Assembly (NCBI GenBank): GCA_910586475.1
Contig: CAJUHM010000003.1
Coordinates: forward strand, 1 to 64,000
Length of the DNA stretch: 64,000 nt
Direction of reading: 5' to 3'
Source: an uncultured Muribaculaceae bacterium
GTDB lineage: Bacteria; Bacteroidota; Bacteroidia; Bacteroidales; Muribaculaceae
Shown here: one piece after another, positions 7,264-18,549 of the stretch
How the letters are laid out: every line of letters begins with the position of its first letter
Numbering within the stretch: the first letter of the stretch is position 1
Notes under the pieces: model-generated
Told to the model about the DNA's origin: nothing
Database searches by the model: none
What the model saw: only the letters and a program-made list of their open reading frames with translations
Program-made: the position numbers and the translations under genes

Positions 7264-9842
7264 TTCTTGTTTTCCCGGCTATGCTTTTCTTTTCGTCTGC
7301 GTTTGCAGAGGGCGTAGGCTACTGCACCGCCGCATCCGAGATAGATGAGTATGATGCTCACGTAGGCGATGCCGGTGGTCGTGTGGAGCGATTTCGGGTC
7401 AAAGACCATCTCAATTGTGTGGGTTCCGGCGGGAACGGCGAGTGCGCGGAGCACATAGTTGACGCGTCCGAGTTCGGCAGGCTTCCCGTCGATGGTCACG
7501 TTCCATCCCCACGGGAAGTAGATTTCGGAGAACACTGCCACTCCGCCATTGGCTGTTTTTGCGTGGTAGGTCAGGCGGTCGGGAGCATATGTTGTCTCAA
7601 AGATCGTGTCGCCGGGCGTTTTCGGTTTCGACTGGCCGAGGACCGGTTCGAATTTGCGGTCGGCCACTGCGCGGACTGCAACCGGAAGAGAATCGAGAGC
7701 CGCCATTTCGGCGTCGGGACCGTCGACATAGCCGACTGCATCGACAAACCATGCGTTGCCCATCGCATCGGGGTTCAGCTCGGGCGCGGCATTGTCGTTG
7801 GTGATGACATAGCGCGTGTTGAGCATGTTGAGCACCTCGGGGTTGTTTTTCATCAGCTGTCGGTCAATCAGATCCTGATAGCGGGTGAGTTTGGCGGCAT
7901 GATAGCCTCCGATGGTTTTGTGGTGATAGGATGGGGCGGCTCCAGAGAACTGGGGAATGTTCAGGACACGATAGTTCATGGCTGTATCCGTGAGGATCAC
8001 CCTGTCGGCGGGTGACGGGGCAAACCGTTCGGTCGAGACATAGCGTCGCGGAACGAAACTGTTGGTGTTGAGGTAGCGTTTGTTGACCATGTAGAGGTCG
8101 CCGCATATGATCAGGCCTACGGCCGCGAGCATGACGGGAGTGGACAGGCGCCGGCGGAAGTAGAGCAGCAGGAATCCGAGTCCGAGGGCTACGACGATGA
8201 AGCTGCGCAGCGAATCGGCGCGCACCATCGAGAAGCGGAGCTGTTCGACAGCGCTGTAGATGCGTGGGTTGTCGATCGACAGCACCTGCAGGATCTGCGT
8301 CGGGTCGAATCCTCCCTGCTGAGCCTGCGCGGTCAGACCTTCGGCAATGCGGGCGTCAGTCTCTCTGTCGGCTCCGGTCACTCCGGCTCCGAAGACCCCG
8401 GGCATCATTATTCCGGCCAGACAGATGACCAGAACCACTCCGAAAGCTCCGAAAACGGGACGTTTATAGCGTTTCCAGGCTTCGTCGGACGGAAGCTCGA
8501 GCAATTTCTGAAGTGCGAGGGCTGCGAGGAGAGGCATAGTGAACTCGGCGATGACAAGAATGCTTTCAACAGTTCTGAATTTGCTGTACATCGGGATGTA
8601 GTCGATCATGAAGTCTGTCAGAGACATGAAGTTGCGTCCGAGTGCGAGCAGAATCGAGAAGAGTGTCAGAATGACCAGCGCCCACTTGAGCGGCCCTTTG
8701 ACAATGGCGCATCCAAGTAAGAACAGGGCGACAATCAGTGCTCCGACATAGACCGGTCCGCTTGTCCCTTCCGGACCGCCGAAATATTGCGGAATCCAGT
8801 CGAGATACATTGCTTCGTCGCGGGTGATGGCACCGCTGCTGATCATTTCGTCGGCCTCAGGGAGTTTGCTGAGCGAGAGATATTCGCCGGATCCTCCGAC
8901 AAAACGCGATGTGGCGCCACCCTTGATGTTGGGAATCAGCAGAGAGAAGCTTTCGGAGGTTTCGTAGCTGTATTGGGTTATGTAGTCGCGGGCGAGACCG
9001 GTTTCGGTCGTATTGCTCTGCTGGCCGGGGAGGGGGCTGAGTTCGGAATGTCCGCCGCGCATTGTCTCCTTCGAATATTCGTAGGTGTTATAGAGCGAGG
9101 GCAGATTGGCTCCGACGGCCAGAACGGCAGCCACGGCGAGGACACCGGTGGCAGTGAGCCATTGTCTGATCTTCTTGTCTCTGATTGCAGAGATCAGGCT
9201 GGCAATGACGATTCCGAGTATGACAAACAGAAAATAATAGGTCATCTGGGGATGATTTGCAGAGATCTGCATCATGGCCATCAGTCCGGCAAGCGCGCCG
9301 CCGGCAATGTAACGGCCGCGATAACAGAGCATAATGCCCGCAATCGTCGGGGGGATATATGCCAGAGTGATGAATTTCCAGATGTGGCCCGCGCCGATGA
9401 TGATTATGAAGTAGGATGAAAATCCGTAGGCTATTGCTCCGATAAGTGCCACATACCATCGGCAGCGCATTGCCAGCAGCAGAATGAAGAGGCCGACCAT
9501 CATCATCATCAGCCAGTCGGCCGGATTGGGAAGCCAGAGGCCCATTGCCCGGTTGATCCAGTTGAATAGCGAGTTGGACGGGTAGGAGGGTGAGATCTGG
9601 AAAGTCGGCATGCCGCCGAAGAGCGAGTTGGTCCAGCGGGGTGTGTGACCTGTTTCCTGTGCATAGGTCTGCGCCTCGTGGCCGATAGCCGCTCCCTGTT
9701 CCATATCGTGCTGGCTGAGGGTGTTGCCCATAACGGCGTCGGGATAGAAGTAAACGACTGAGATGAGTGCCATCAGAAGGACCGATCCGGCAACGCACCA
9801 GAATTTGCGGGACTTGAGAAAGTTCATTATGCTGTCTGTCAT
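7260..9842 (-). CDS. YfhO family multi-spanning membrane protein
   Basis: An 860-residue integral membrane protein of the bacterial YfhO family, related in architecture to GT-C type glycosyl transfer proteins of the envelope. It begins with a membrane helix (about 12-30), then a periplasmic loop with the HDMEQGAAIGHEAQTY segment and WTNSLFGGMPTFQ, a region typical of Bacteroidota members. About ten further hydrophobic helices run to residue 600. The soluble C-terminal part (about 620-830) contains PEVLNMLNTRYVI and is followed by a last helix and a Lys/Arg-rich tail. The acceptor and donor are unknown. The gene overlaps the downstream methyltransferase-like gene by 4 bases. Confidence 0.85.
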   Translation of the reverse strand: MTDSIMNFLKSRKFWCVAGSVLLMALISVVYFYPDAVMGNTLSQHDMEQGAAIGHEAQTYAQETGHTPRWTNSLFGGMPTFQISPSYPSNSLFNWINRAMGLWLPNPADWLMMMMVGLFILLLAMRCRWYVALIGAIAYGFSSYFIIIIGAGHIWKFITLAYIPPTIAGIMLCYRGRYIAGGALAGLMAMMQISANHPQMTYYFLFVILGIVIASLISAIRDKKIRQWLTATGVLAVAAVLAVGANLPSLYNTYEYSKETMRGGHSELSPLPGQQSNTTETGLARDYITQYSYETSESFSLLIPNIKGGATSRFVGGSGEYLSLSKLPEADEMISSGAITRDEAMYLDWIPQYFGGPEGTSGPVYVGALIVALFLLGCAIVKGPLKWALVILTLFSILLALGRNFMSLTDFMIDYIPMYSKFRTVESILVIAEFTMPLLAALALQKLLELPSDEAWKRYKRPVFGAFGVVLVICLAGIMMPGVFGAGVTGADRETDARIAEGLTAQAQQGGFDPTQILQVLSIDNPRIYSAVEQLRFSMVRADSLRSFIVVALGLGFLLLYFRRRLSTPVMLAAVGLIICGDLYMVNKRYLNTNSFVPRRYVSTERFAPSPADRVILTDTAMNYRVLNIPQFSGAAPSYHHKTIGGYHAAKLTRYQDLIDRQLMKNNPEVLNMLNTRYVITNDNAAPELNPDAMGNAWFVDAVGYVDGPDAEMAALDSLPVAVRAVADRKFEPVLGQSKPKTPGDTIFETTYAPDRLTYHAKTANGGVAVFSEIYFPWGWNVTIDGKPAELGRVNYVLRALAVPAGTHTIEMVFDPKSLHTTTGIAYVSIILIYLGCGGAVAYALCKRRRKEKHSRENKK

Positions 9843-9882
9843 AAAGGTAACTGTTTAATTTCACAAAGTTACAAAACTTCTG

Positions 9883-10881
9883 CTAAAAACCGCCGTCTTT
9901 TCCCGACTTTCCTGCCTGCGAAAGATGGGCCACGGTCAGTCTGACCGCTTCGTCGAAGGCTGCGGGCTGGCCGGGGACTGTTATGAAGAGGTGGACCGTA
10001 GAAGGAAATATCCGGTGGTCGGCGGCGACTCCGTTGGCTTTCAGGCGCGAGGCGAAGGCCTTCCCCTGATCGAGGAGAATGTCGCGCTCGGCGCTGATCA
10101 TCAGCGTTCGGGGCAGTCGCGCAATGGTTTCGTCGGTCATTTTTAGCGGTGAGACAAGCGGATTGTGTTTCAGTGAGTCTGGCCGGTAGGCGCGATTGAA
10201 GGTGTCCATCAGTGTGGCGTCGAGCGAGGGGAGTGCTCCGAAGGCTTTCCATGAATGACTGTTGTCGGTTTCGGAGAGTGTCACCGGATAGAAGAGCACC
10301 ATCGACCGGATCTCGTCCGGGAGCAGTGATGCCGCCGAAATGGCCAGATTGCCTCCCGAGCTGTCGCCTCCGATTGAAATCAGTTCCGGCGAACTTCCGA
10401 GCCCGTCGGCCATGACGCGCAGTGTTTTGACCGCGTCCGTGATGAATTCAATGGCGGCGGGAAAAGGGTGTTCGGGTGCGAGGGGATAGTCGAGTGCGGC
10501 CACGATGGCTTCGCCCGAGGCTGCGACTGCTGCGCAGAAGCGGGTGCAGCTGTTGATGCTGCCGACGGTCCATCCGCCGCCGTGGAGATAGACAAGCATC
10601 GGACGCGGGGTGTTTTTCCCGCTAAGGTTTCGGAACAGGGTGATTCCGGGTGCGATCGTTTCGGTCGAGACGCTGTCGGGAAGCCGGGGAGCGTTGTTGC
10701 GGCTGTTGCGTACGGAGTCGAGCCGTTCGGTCTGACCTTCAAGGGCCTGATTTATGGCGTCAGTCCAGTCGGCAGGCTGGGTCTGCGGAATGTTTCTGAG
10801 AAAAGAGTCGGCTTCCTCTTTCATTTTCGCGGAAAGAATGACTGAGACCGACAGGAGCATGATGACGAATAGCTGTCGCAT
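9883..10881 (-). CDS. alpha/beta hydrolase (hormone-sensitive lipase type esterase)
   Basis: A 332-residue secreted esterase. Residues 1-18 look like a signal peptide. The oxyanion motif HGGGW lies at 100-104. The nucleophile elbow GDSSGG at 172-177 puts the catalytic serine at 174. A downstream acid in SAERDILLD (about 270) and a histidine in PSTVHLF (about 297) complete the triad. The HGGG motif places it in the HSL/acetyl-esterase group. Substrate unknown, likely short acyl or acetyl esters on sugars. It is followed 40 bases later by the yfhO-like gene on the same strand and is divergent from the Bax-inhibitor gene. Confidence 0.85.
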   Translation of the reverse strand: MRQLFVIMLLSVSVILSAKMKEEADSFLRNIPQTQPADWTDAINQALEGQTERLDSVRNSRNNAPRLPDSVSTETIAPGITLFRNLSGKNTPRPMLVYLHGGGWTVGSINSCTRFCAAVAASGEAIVAALDYPLAPEHPFPAAIEFITDAVKTLRVMADGLGSSPELISIGGDSSGGNLAISAASLLPDEIRSMVLFYPVTLSETDNSHSWKAFGALPSLDATLMDTFNRAYRPDSLKHNPLVSPLKMTDETIARLPRTLMISAERDILLDQGKAFASRLKANGVAADHRIFPSTVHLFITVPGQPAAFDEAVRLTVAHLSQAGKSGKDGGF

Positions 10882-11010
10882 AGATTGGGGGGGAGTCTGG
10901 ATTTGTTGAGCGTTTCAGGGAGGCAAAATTACGAAGAGCCGTCCGTTTCTGCAAACCTGCAATGCGGGAAGCGTGTTATAATACTGATAATTAACTTTTC
11001 GAAAAAAACT

Positions 11011-11724
11011 ATGAACACCTACTATGATTCTCCGACGGGGCGTTACGGTCAGCAGGATGCCCTTGCTCAGCGCGTTTCTCTGATAATGAAACGGGTCTAT
11101 TTCAAGATGTTTCTCGCGATGATTGTCAGCGGTCTGACGGCTTGGTACATGGCATCGTCTGTTGCTGTGATGACTTTTTTTGCCAACCATACATGGATGA
11201 GCTGGGTCATTTTCGGGGCCGAGCTGATTCTTGTCATGTCGATCTCCGGTGGCATCAACCGCATGAGTTCCGGAACGGCCACGCTGCTATTCTATCTGTT
11301 TGCGATTGTCAACGGAGCGATGCTCTTTCCGATAATCTATGCTTATTCGGGAGTCTCGATCGCCAAGACTTTTTTCATAACCGCCGGAGTTTTCGGTGCG
11401 ATGAGTGTCTACGGCTATTTTACCAACCGCGACCTTAGCCGTATGGGATCGATTCTTATAATGTGTCTGTTCGGGCTCATTATAGTTTCGCTGGTCAATA
11501 TTTTTCTCCATTCCTCGACCCTCCAGTGGATAATTTCGGCTGTTGGAGTGCTGATCTTTATAGGCCTGACCGCGTGGGACACCCAGCAGGTCAAGCGTAT
11601 GGCAGCGACAATGCCGCAGGAGTACACCTCTAAAATGGCCACTCTCGGAGCTCTTACCCTCTATCTCGATTTCATCAACCTCTTCCTTTTCCTTCTCAAT
11701 TTCTTCGGCGGTTCAAGAGACTGA
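11011..11724 (+). CDS. Bax inhibitor-1/YccA family membrane protein
   Basis: A 237-residue membrane protein with seven hydrophobic segments and the family's typical late signatures, including WDTQQVKRM and the end segment LYLDFINLFLFLLN. Bacterial members are thought to act as pH-dependent cation leak channels or to modulate FtsH; which applies here cannot be told. An in-frame extension to 10885 exists, but the ATG at 11011 gives the usual family N-terminus (tyrosine-rich, then hydrophilic) and lies just after an imperfect -7 element (TAACTTTT at 10992-10999). It is convergent with gap, and a shared hairpin separates the two. Confidence 0.9.
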   Translation: MNTYYDSPTGRYGQQDALAQRVSLIMKRVYFKMFLAMIVSGLTAWYMASSVAVMTFFANHTWMSWVIFGAELILVMSISGGINRMSSGTATLLFYLFAIVNGAMLFPIIYAYSGVSIAKTFFITAGVFGAMSVYGYFTNRDLSRMGSILIMCLFGLIIVSLVNIFLHSSTLQWIISAVGVLIFIGLTAWDTQQVKRMAATMPQEYTSKMATLGALTLYLDFINLFLFLLNFFGGSRD

Positions 11725-11732
11725 GCGGATGT

Positions 11733-11780
11733 CGATAAAAACAGAGACGGCGTGTCAGAATCAGATTCTGACACGCCGTC
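11733..11780 (-). terminator. terminator of gap, possibly bidirectional
   Basis: Arms at 11746-11762 and 11764-11780 are perfectly complementary (17 bp, starting GACGGCGTGTC). On the minus strand the hairpin is followed by TCTGTTTTTATC, so it mainly serves gap. The plus-strand side has only a weak T-rich tail. Confidence 0.85.
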
Positions 11781-11813
11781 GTGTTACTTGAAGTTATGTT
11801 TAAGGGCTTGAAA

Positions 11814-12956
<1,143 letters not shown>

Positions 12957-13063
12957 TTATCTTGCGGTGTTGATATTATTTAACAAAACCAAGCTGTGAA
13001 AATTATTTCAGTCACGTATGGAGTGGTTTTCTTTGTTCCGCGGTGGTTGAAATGGCTGATAAC

Positions 13064-13096
13064 TTGGCGGATTTCCAATGTTTTTTCTTAAATTTG
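13064..13096 (+). promoter_or_regulatory. promoter of the outer-membrane protein gene
   Basis: TTG at 13064-13066, a 22-base spacer, then TAAATTTG at 13089-13096, 23 bases before the ATG at 13119. The 12825-13118 gap otherwise holds only this and the gap promoter. Confidence 0.6.
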
Positions 13097-13118
13097 CAAA
13101 TAAAACAGTTTCCAAAAT

Positions 13119-14165
13119 ATGTCTACCGGATATTTCAGAATTCTTGCCGCTGTCATGGCCGTTGTTTTTGCGGCGTCGACAGCTGTCGCTCTGGAACCGA
13201 CGTGGCACATTGACTTCGATGCTGTCTTTGACAACCGCGAGGGCGACGCCACCTTCTCTCCTTCGAAGACTTATTTCTTTACGTCGCTTGCGCCTGAGGC
13301 CGGACTCCGGTTCTCTTCTTCCGATCGGATTGCGGGCGGTGCTGTCTGGGTTCAGCCGATAGGATGTGAATGGGAGGGACACAGAATTTCGCCGACGCTC
13401 TACTACCGCCACTCCGGTTCTGAGACCGGGTCGCCCTGGAGTTTTTCGATCGGTATGTTTCCGCGCAGACAGATGACCGAAGAGCTTCCCGGTTTTCTCT
13501 GGAACGATTCGCTGACCTATACTCAGCGTAATATCCGTGGAGTCCTTCTGCAATATCAGCGTGAGCGTGGTTTTGCCGAGGTCTATGTCGACTGGCGCGG
13601 TATGCAGACCCGAAAGCAGCGGGAGGCGTTCAACATTGTCTTCTACGGTCGATGGCATCCGCGTGCTGGCAATCCGTTTTTTGTCGGCGGCCACGCGATG
13701 ATGAACCATCTCGCCCGTCAGGAAAATGGCCCTGCCGATCAGTACGTGGTCGATAATTTTGTTGTCAATCCTTATGTCGGTGTCGACCTGTCGGGGCGCA
13801 CGGCGTTAGATTCGCTTTTCGTCCGCACAGGGCCGCTTCTGTCGGTCGAGCGCGACCGTTCGCGGGGCAATGTCTGGGAGGCTCCCGTCGGTGCCTGGGT
13901 TGAGGCGACCGCCGAATGGAAATGGTTCGGACTGAAAAACAGTCTTTATTTCGGACAGCGGCAATTCCGCTCCTATGGTTCCTTCTCGACACTTCTCTAT
14001 CAGGGTGAGCCCTACTATCAGGCGAAATTCTATGACCGCGTGCAGGTCTATGCCCATGTCTATCGCAACCGGTATGTCGATCTGCTTGCGTCGCTCGACT
14101 TTAATTTCGCTGGGTCTACATTTAATTTCTATCAGCGGCTGATGGTTCGTGTGACTCTTCCCTGA
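13119..14165 (+). CDS. putative outer-membrane beta-barrel protein
   Basis: A 348-residue protein with a signal peptide (about 1-24, ending TAVA) and no further hydrophobic helix. The mature part is rich in alternating aromatic and polar residues and ends in strand-like segments with a C-terminal RLMVRVTLP, consistent with a beta-barrel closing strand. Repeated strand-turn patterns such as LDFNFAGSTFNFY support this. No named family was recognised. It stands alone after its own promoter, upstream of a nitroreductase. Function unknown; the membrane assignment is an inference from composition. Confidence 0.65.
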   Translation: MSTGYFRILAAVMAVVFAASTAVALEPTWHIDFDAVFDNREGDATFSPSKTYFFTSLAPEAGLRFSSSDRIAGGAVWVQPIGCEWEGHRISPTLYYRHSGSETGSPWSFSIGMFPRRQMTEELPGFLWNDSLTYTQRNIRGVLLQYQRERGFAEVYVDWRGMQTRKQREAFNIVFYGRWHPRAGNPFFVGGHAMMNHLARQENGPADQYVVDNFVVNPYVGVDLSGRTALDSLFVRTGPLLSVERDRSRGNVWEAPVGAWVEATAEWKWFGLKNSLYFGQRQFRSYGSFSTLLYQGEPYYQAKFYDRVQVYAHVYRNRYVDLLASLDFNFAGSTFNFYQRLMVRVTLP

Positions 14166-14202
14166 TGCCGTCGATATGTTGTTTTAAAACTGTCAGCAGT
14201 CT

Positions 14203-14970
14203 ATGGTCCTGAGATATGATCCCGACGAGCTTGCGAGCCGTCATTCTGTCAGAAAATACTCCCCGGTGCCGGTCGCTCCCGGCGTGGCCGCTCTTCTCGA
14301 TTCGGAGATTGAGGAAATCAATGCGTCATATCCCAGCATCCGTTTTGTCCTCTGCTATGACTCTCCCGCGGCATTCTCTTCGCTGCGCAAGACCTACGGA
14401 CTCTTCTCCGGAGTGAGCAATTATCTTGTGGCCTCGGTCGACAGTTCGGTCGGGCATGCTGCCGAGATTGCAGGATTCGCAGCGGAGCAGTTTGTCATGA
14501 GAGCCACACGTTGCGGTCTGGGCACATGTTTTGTCGGCGTAACATTCGACTGCTCTAAACTCGCTGTCGGTCTGAATGAAGGGGAAAAAGTCCTTTTTGT
14601 CGTTTCGTTTGGCTATGAGGCGAAAGGGGGAGAGGGGCTTTGGCGGGCCATGATGCGCCGGATCGTCCGGTCCGGAATGCATATGCCGGCAGATTTCTAT
14701 TGTCCCGGGCATGGCGATCTGAGTCTTGCCGAAGCTGCGGAAAGGATGGCTCTGCTTGAAGAGGGGCTCAAGGCTGTTGCCGTTGCTCCTTCAGCCCGTA
14801 ACCGACAGCCGGTCAGATTCCGGATGGACAACAATGGGGTCCTGCGGGCCACAACCATAGTCCGCAATGATTTTTCCGACGTCGATCTCGGAATTGCGAA
14901 ATTTAATTTCCAGGCAGTTGCCCGCGGCCGGTGGGACTGGGGCCGGGACGGTGGTTTCCATGAAGAGTGA
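14203..14970 (+). CDS. nitroreductase family protein (TM1586 type)
   Basis: A 255-residue flavin oxidoreductase-like protein. The N-terminal RHSVRKY motif (13-19) matches the FMN-phosphate binding start of nitroreductases. The C-terminal [11 protein letters not shown] and DLGIAKFNF match the second half of the putative TM nitroreductase subfamily, in which two half-domains are fused. Likely an FMN- and NAD(P)H-dependent reductase of unknown substrate. The 3' end lies close to the leuS promoter, which starts 63 bases downstream. Confidence in the family is good; no substrate can be given. Confidence 0.82.
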   Translation: MVLRYDPDELASRHSVRKYSPVPVAPGVAALLDSEIEEINASYPSIRFVLCYDSPAAFSSLRKTYGLFSGVSNYLVASVDSSVGHAAEIAGFAAEQFVMRATRCGLGTCFVGVTFDCSKLAVGLNEGEKVLFVVSFGYEAKGGEGLWRAMMRRIVRSGMHMPADFYCPGHGDLSLAEAAERMALLEEGLKAVAVAPSARNRQPVRFRMDNNGVLRATTIVRNDFSDVDLGIAKFNFQAVARGRWDWGRDGGFHEE

Positions 14971-15033
14971 CCAGCGCTTTGTCTCCGGATGCACCAGGTG
15001 ATTGCCGCGGGCGTGGAGACGGACTGACGTCGA

Positions 15034-15065
15034 TTTGCGGCTGTGGGAAAATTTCGCTAATTTTG
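15034..15065 (+). promoter_or_regulatory. leuS promoter
   Basis: TTTG at 15034-15037, exactly 20 bases, then TAATTTTG at 15058-15065. This is one of the best matches to the Bacteroidota consensus in the window. It supports the leuS start at 15102 rather than any upstream start. Confidence 0.8.
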
Positions 15066-15101
15066 CCATCTGATATTCACATCTACAACCCCAAACCGAC
15101 A

Positions 15102-17876
15102 ATGGATTACAATCATAAAGCGATTGAAAGCCGCTGGCAGCAATATTGGAAAGACCAGCGTATCTATCACACTGAAATCAATGTTGACAAGCCGAAATTC
15201 TATGTTCTTGACATGTTTCCCTATCCTTCCGGAGCCGGGCTTCATGTCGGTCATCCCCTCGGCTATATAGCGTCCGACATCTACTCGCGCTTTAAGCGTC
15301 AGTCGGGCTTCAATGTCCTCCACCCGATGGGCTACGACGCCTATGGTCTTCCAGCCGAACAGTATGCCATACAGACCGGACAGCATCCTGAGGTGACAAC
15401 CCGCACAAACATCGCACGTTATCGCTCGCAGCTTGACAAGATCGGTTTTTGCTACGACTGGGACCGTGAGATCCGCACCTGCGATCCGGAATATTACAAA
15501 TGGACACAATGGGCGTTCATCAAAATGTTCAACCACTATTACGACACAGAACGTCAGAAAGCTATGCCTGTGTCGGATCTGATCGCCCACCTCGACACCC
15601 ACGGAACGGAAGGCCTTCACGCCGCCTGCTCGGAAGAGCTGACGCTGACGGCCGGGCAATGGCGTGCGATGGATGCCAAGGCTCAGAGTGACGTTCTGAT
15701 GAACTACCGCATCGCCTATCTCGGCAACACTATGGTCAACTGGTGTGCCGAACTCGGAACCGTGCTTGCCAACGATGAGGTCAGCGAAGGTGTCTCGATC
15801 CGCGGAGGCTTTCCGGTAGAGCAGAAGGTCATGTATCAGTGGTGTCTGCGTGTTTCGGCCTATGCCGAGCGCCTGCTTTCGGGGCTTGATGATGTCGACT
15901 GGTCGGAATCGCTCAAAGAGACTCAGCGCAACTGGATCGGCCGTTCGGAAGGTGCTGAAATGCGCTTTGCCATCGATGGCAGCGATGTCGAGCTTGAGAT
16001 TTTCACTACCCGTGCCGACACTGTGTTCGGCGTCACCTTCATGGTGCTCGCTCCTGAAAGCGAATATGTCGATGCGGTGACCACTCCCGAACAGCGTCAG
16101 GCAGTCGATGACTACATCGCCGCCATCAAACATAAAACCGAGCGCGAACGAATGATCGACAAGAAGGTCAGCGGAGTCTTCTCCGGTTCCTATGCGGTCA
16201 ATCCTCTGTCGGGAAAGAAGGTCCCCGTCTGGATCAGCGACTATGTTCTTGCCGGCTACGGAACTGGTGCGATCATGGCCGTTCCCGCCCACGACTCGCG
16301 TGACTATGCTTTTGCCCGCCATTTCGATCTGCCGGTTGTTCCGCTGATTAAGGGAGCCGACGTAAGTGAGGCCAGCTTCGATGCCAAGAGCGGAAAAATG
16401 ATCAATTCATGCGGCGGAGGCCTCGACCTCAACGGAATGGATGTCAAGGATGCGATAGCGGCCGCAAAACGCTTCATCGAAGAGAAGGGAATTGGCAAAG
16501 TCAAGGTCAACTATCGTCTGCGCGACGCTATCTTCAGCCGTCAGCGTTACTGGGGCGAGCCCTTCCCGGTCTACTACGAAGACGGAGTTCCCCGCATGAT
16601 GGAGATCAAGGATCTGCCGCTTCATCTGCCGGAAGTCGATAAATATCTCCCCACTGAAAGCGGTGAGCCTCCTCTGGGGCGCGCCAAAAACTGGATCTAT
16701 GCCGGCGAGTTCCCCATCGAACTATGCACTATGCCCGGTTTTGCCGGTTCGTCCGCCTACTATCTGCGCTATATGGATCCGCGCAACAGCGAGGCGATCG
16801 TGTCTAAGGAAGCCAATGAATACTGGCGTAATGTCGACCTCTATATCGGCGGAACAGAGCATGCGACGGGCCATCTTATCTACAGCCGTTTCTGGAACAA
16901 GTTCCTCTACGACCTGGACGTTGTCTGCGAACCGGAACCGTTCCGCAAACTTATCAATCAGGGTATGATTCAGGGACGAAGCAATTTTGTCTACAGAATC
17001 AAGGACACCAACACCTTTGTCAGCTTCGGATTGCGCAAGGACTATGATGTCACTCCGATCCATGTAGATGTGAACATCGTGGACAACGACATTCTCGACA
17101 CCGAGGCATTCCGTGCGTGGCGTCCTGATTTCGCCAATGCGGAATTTATTCTCGAAGAGGGCAAGTATGTCTGTGGCAGCGCGGTTGAAAAGATGTCCAA
17201 GTCGATGTTCAATGTGGTCAATCCGGATGACATTGTGGACCGCTACGGCGCTGACACACTTCGTCTCTATGAGATGTTCCTCGGGCCGCTCGAACAGAGC
17301 AAGCCGTGGGACACAAACGGAATCGACGGTGTCAACCGCTTCCTGAAAAAACTCTGGGGACTCTTCTATAAAGGAGACGCGCTTCTTGTCAGCGACAGCC
17401 AGCCGTCGGCCGAGTCTCTCAAGTCGATCCATAAACTCATAAAGAAGGTCACTTCCGACATTGAGAATTTCTCGTTCAACACGTCGGTTGCGGCGTTCAT
17501 GATCTGTGTCAATGAGCTCTCGGCCCAGAAATGTGTTTCGCGCGAGGTTCTTTCGCTGCTCGTGACAGTGCTTGCGCCCTTCGCACCCCATATCGCCGAA
17601 GAGCTGTGGCATTCGGCGCTGGCCAACGAGACGACCGTCTGCGATGCGCAGTGGCCTGAACACAATGAGGAATATATCCGCGAGAACACTGTGAGATATC
17701 CCGTTTCGTTCAATGGCAAAATGCGTTTCACGATCGAGATGAGCGCCGATGCATCTAAAGAAGAGGTGGAAAAAGCCGCTCTCTCACACGAAAGCGCCTC
17801 GAAATGGATTGAAGGGAAATCAGTCCGGAAGGTCATTGTTGTTCCCGGCAAGATCGTCAACATAGTTGTCGGCTGA
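15102..17876 (+). CDS. leuS: leucyl-tRNA synthetase
   Basis: A class I aminoacyl-tRNA synthetase of 924 residues that charges tRNA-Leu. The HIGH-type motif appears as [10 protein letters not shown] near residue 50, and the KMSKS loop is intact (KMSKSMFN, near 700). The CP1 editing domain contains TTRADTVFG. The C-terminal anticodon and tail domains are present. An in-frame extension back to 14967 would add 45 residues without any family resemblance and would start before the promoter at 15034-15065, so ATG 15102 is chosen. rdgB follows after 58 bases. Confidence 0.97.
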   Translation: MDYNHKAIESRWQQYWKDQRIYHTEINVDKPKFYVLDMFPYPSGAGLHVGHPLGYIASDIYSRFKRQSGFNVLHPMGYDAYGLPAEQYAIQTGQHPEVTTRTNIARYRSQLDKIGFCYDWDREIRTCDPEYYKWTQWAFIKMFNHYYDTERQKAMPVSDLIAHLDTHGTEGLHAACSEELTLTAGQWRAMDAKAQSDVLMNYRIAYLGNTMVNWCAELGTVLANDEVSEGVSIRGGFPVEQKVMYQWCLRVSAYAERLLSGLDDVDWSESLKETQRNWIGRSEGAEMRFAIDGSDVELEIFTTRADTVFGVTFMVLAPESEYVDAVTTPEQRQAVDDYIAAIKHKTERERMIDKKVSGVFSGSYAVNPLSGKKVPVWISDYVLAGYGTGAIMAVPAHDSRDYAFARHFDLPVVPLIKGADVSEASFDAKSGKMINSCGGGLDLNGMDVKDAIAAAKRFIEEKGIGKVKVNYRLRDAIFSRQRYWGEPFPVYYEDGVPRMMEIKDLPLHLPEVDKYLPTESGEPPLGRAKNWIYAGEFPIELCTMPGFAGSSAYYLRYMDPRNSEAIVSKEANEYWRNVDLYIGGTEHATGHLIYSRFWNKFLYDLDVVCEPEPFRKLINQGMIQGRSNFVYRIKDTNTFVSFGLRKDYDVTPIHVDVNIVDNDILDTEAFRAWRPDFANAEFILEEGKYVCGSAVEKMSKSMFNVVNPDDIVDRYGADTLRLYEMFLGPLEQSKPWDTNGIDGVNRFLKKLWGLFYKGDALLVSDSQPSAESLKSIHKLIKKVTSDIENFSFNTSVAAFMICVNELSAQKCVSREVLSLLVTVLAPFAPHIAEELWHSALANETTVCDAQWPEHNEEYIRENTVRYPVSFNGKMRFTIEMSADASKEEVEKAALSHESASKWIEGKSVRKVIVVPGKIVNIVVG

Positions 17877-17934
17877 CAGTCGGGCGTCGACGACGCAGAA
17901 ACAATAAGCAGCGGGTCTGTTACGTTACTTCTGT

Positions 17935-18534
17935 ATGAAAGTCAACGAAAACACCCCCCGTGAAATAGTATTCGCGACCAACAATCCCCATAAACTGCAC
18001 GAAATCCGTGAGATTATGGGCGATTGTTGGTCTGTTTTGTCATTAGCCGAGATCGGCTGTCATGACGATATTCCTGAAACCGCCGCAACACTTCAGGGAA
18101 ATGCTGAGATCAAAGCCCGTTATGTCAGGGAACGCTACGGCTATGACTGTTTTGCCGACGACACGGGCCTGCTTGTCGATGAACTTGACGGAGCCCCCGG
18201 CGTCTATTCGGCCCGTTATGCAGGCGAGGCCCACGACTCGGAAGCCAATATGGCGCTCCTGCTCGAAAACATGAAGGGAAAGCAGAACCGCAAGGCCCAT
18301 TTCTCGACCGTGATCTGTCTTGTTATGGGCGGCGAAACGAAGTTTTTCGAAGGACGGGTCGACGGAGAGATCACCGAAGAGCGCAGCGGAGCTTCGGGAT
18401 TCGGCTACGATCCGGTGTTCCGTCCGCAGGGTGAGGATCGCACATTTGCCGAGATGACCGACGGCGAGAAAAACGCCATCAGTCACCGCGGCCGCGCCAC
18501 CCGTAAATTAATCGACTATCTCTCTACTCTCTAA
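17935..18534 (+). CDS. rdgB: XTP/dITP pyrophosphatase (RdgB/HAM1)
   Basis: A 199-residue house-cleaning enzyme that hydrolyses dITP, dXTP and ITP to monophosphates. The substrate-binding start [12 protein letters not shown] is at about 10-21, the metal-binding acidic motif [12 protein letters not shown] at about 74-85, the base-recognition GFGYDPVF near 160, and SHRGRA near the C-terminus. Length is normal. It is followed 15 bases later by the PorZ-like gene on the same strand, possibly as a transcription unit. Confidence 0.95.
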   Translation: MKVNENTPREIVFATNNPHKLHEIREIMGDCWSVLSLAEIGCHDDIPETAATLQGNAEIKARYVRERYGYDCFADDTGLLVDELDGAPGVYSARYAGEAHDSEANMALLLENMKGKQNRKAHFSTVICLVMGGETKFFEGRVDGEITEERSGASGFGYDPVFRPQGEDRTFAEMTDGEKNAISHRGRATRKLIDYLSTL

Positions 18535-18549
18535 CCGGATCTGAGCCAT

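Noticed and set aside
15057..16322. Minus-strand frame opposite leuS
   Set aside because: Shadow of the coding strand; no start context and no recognisable domain.
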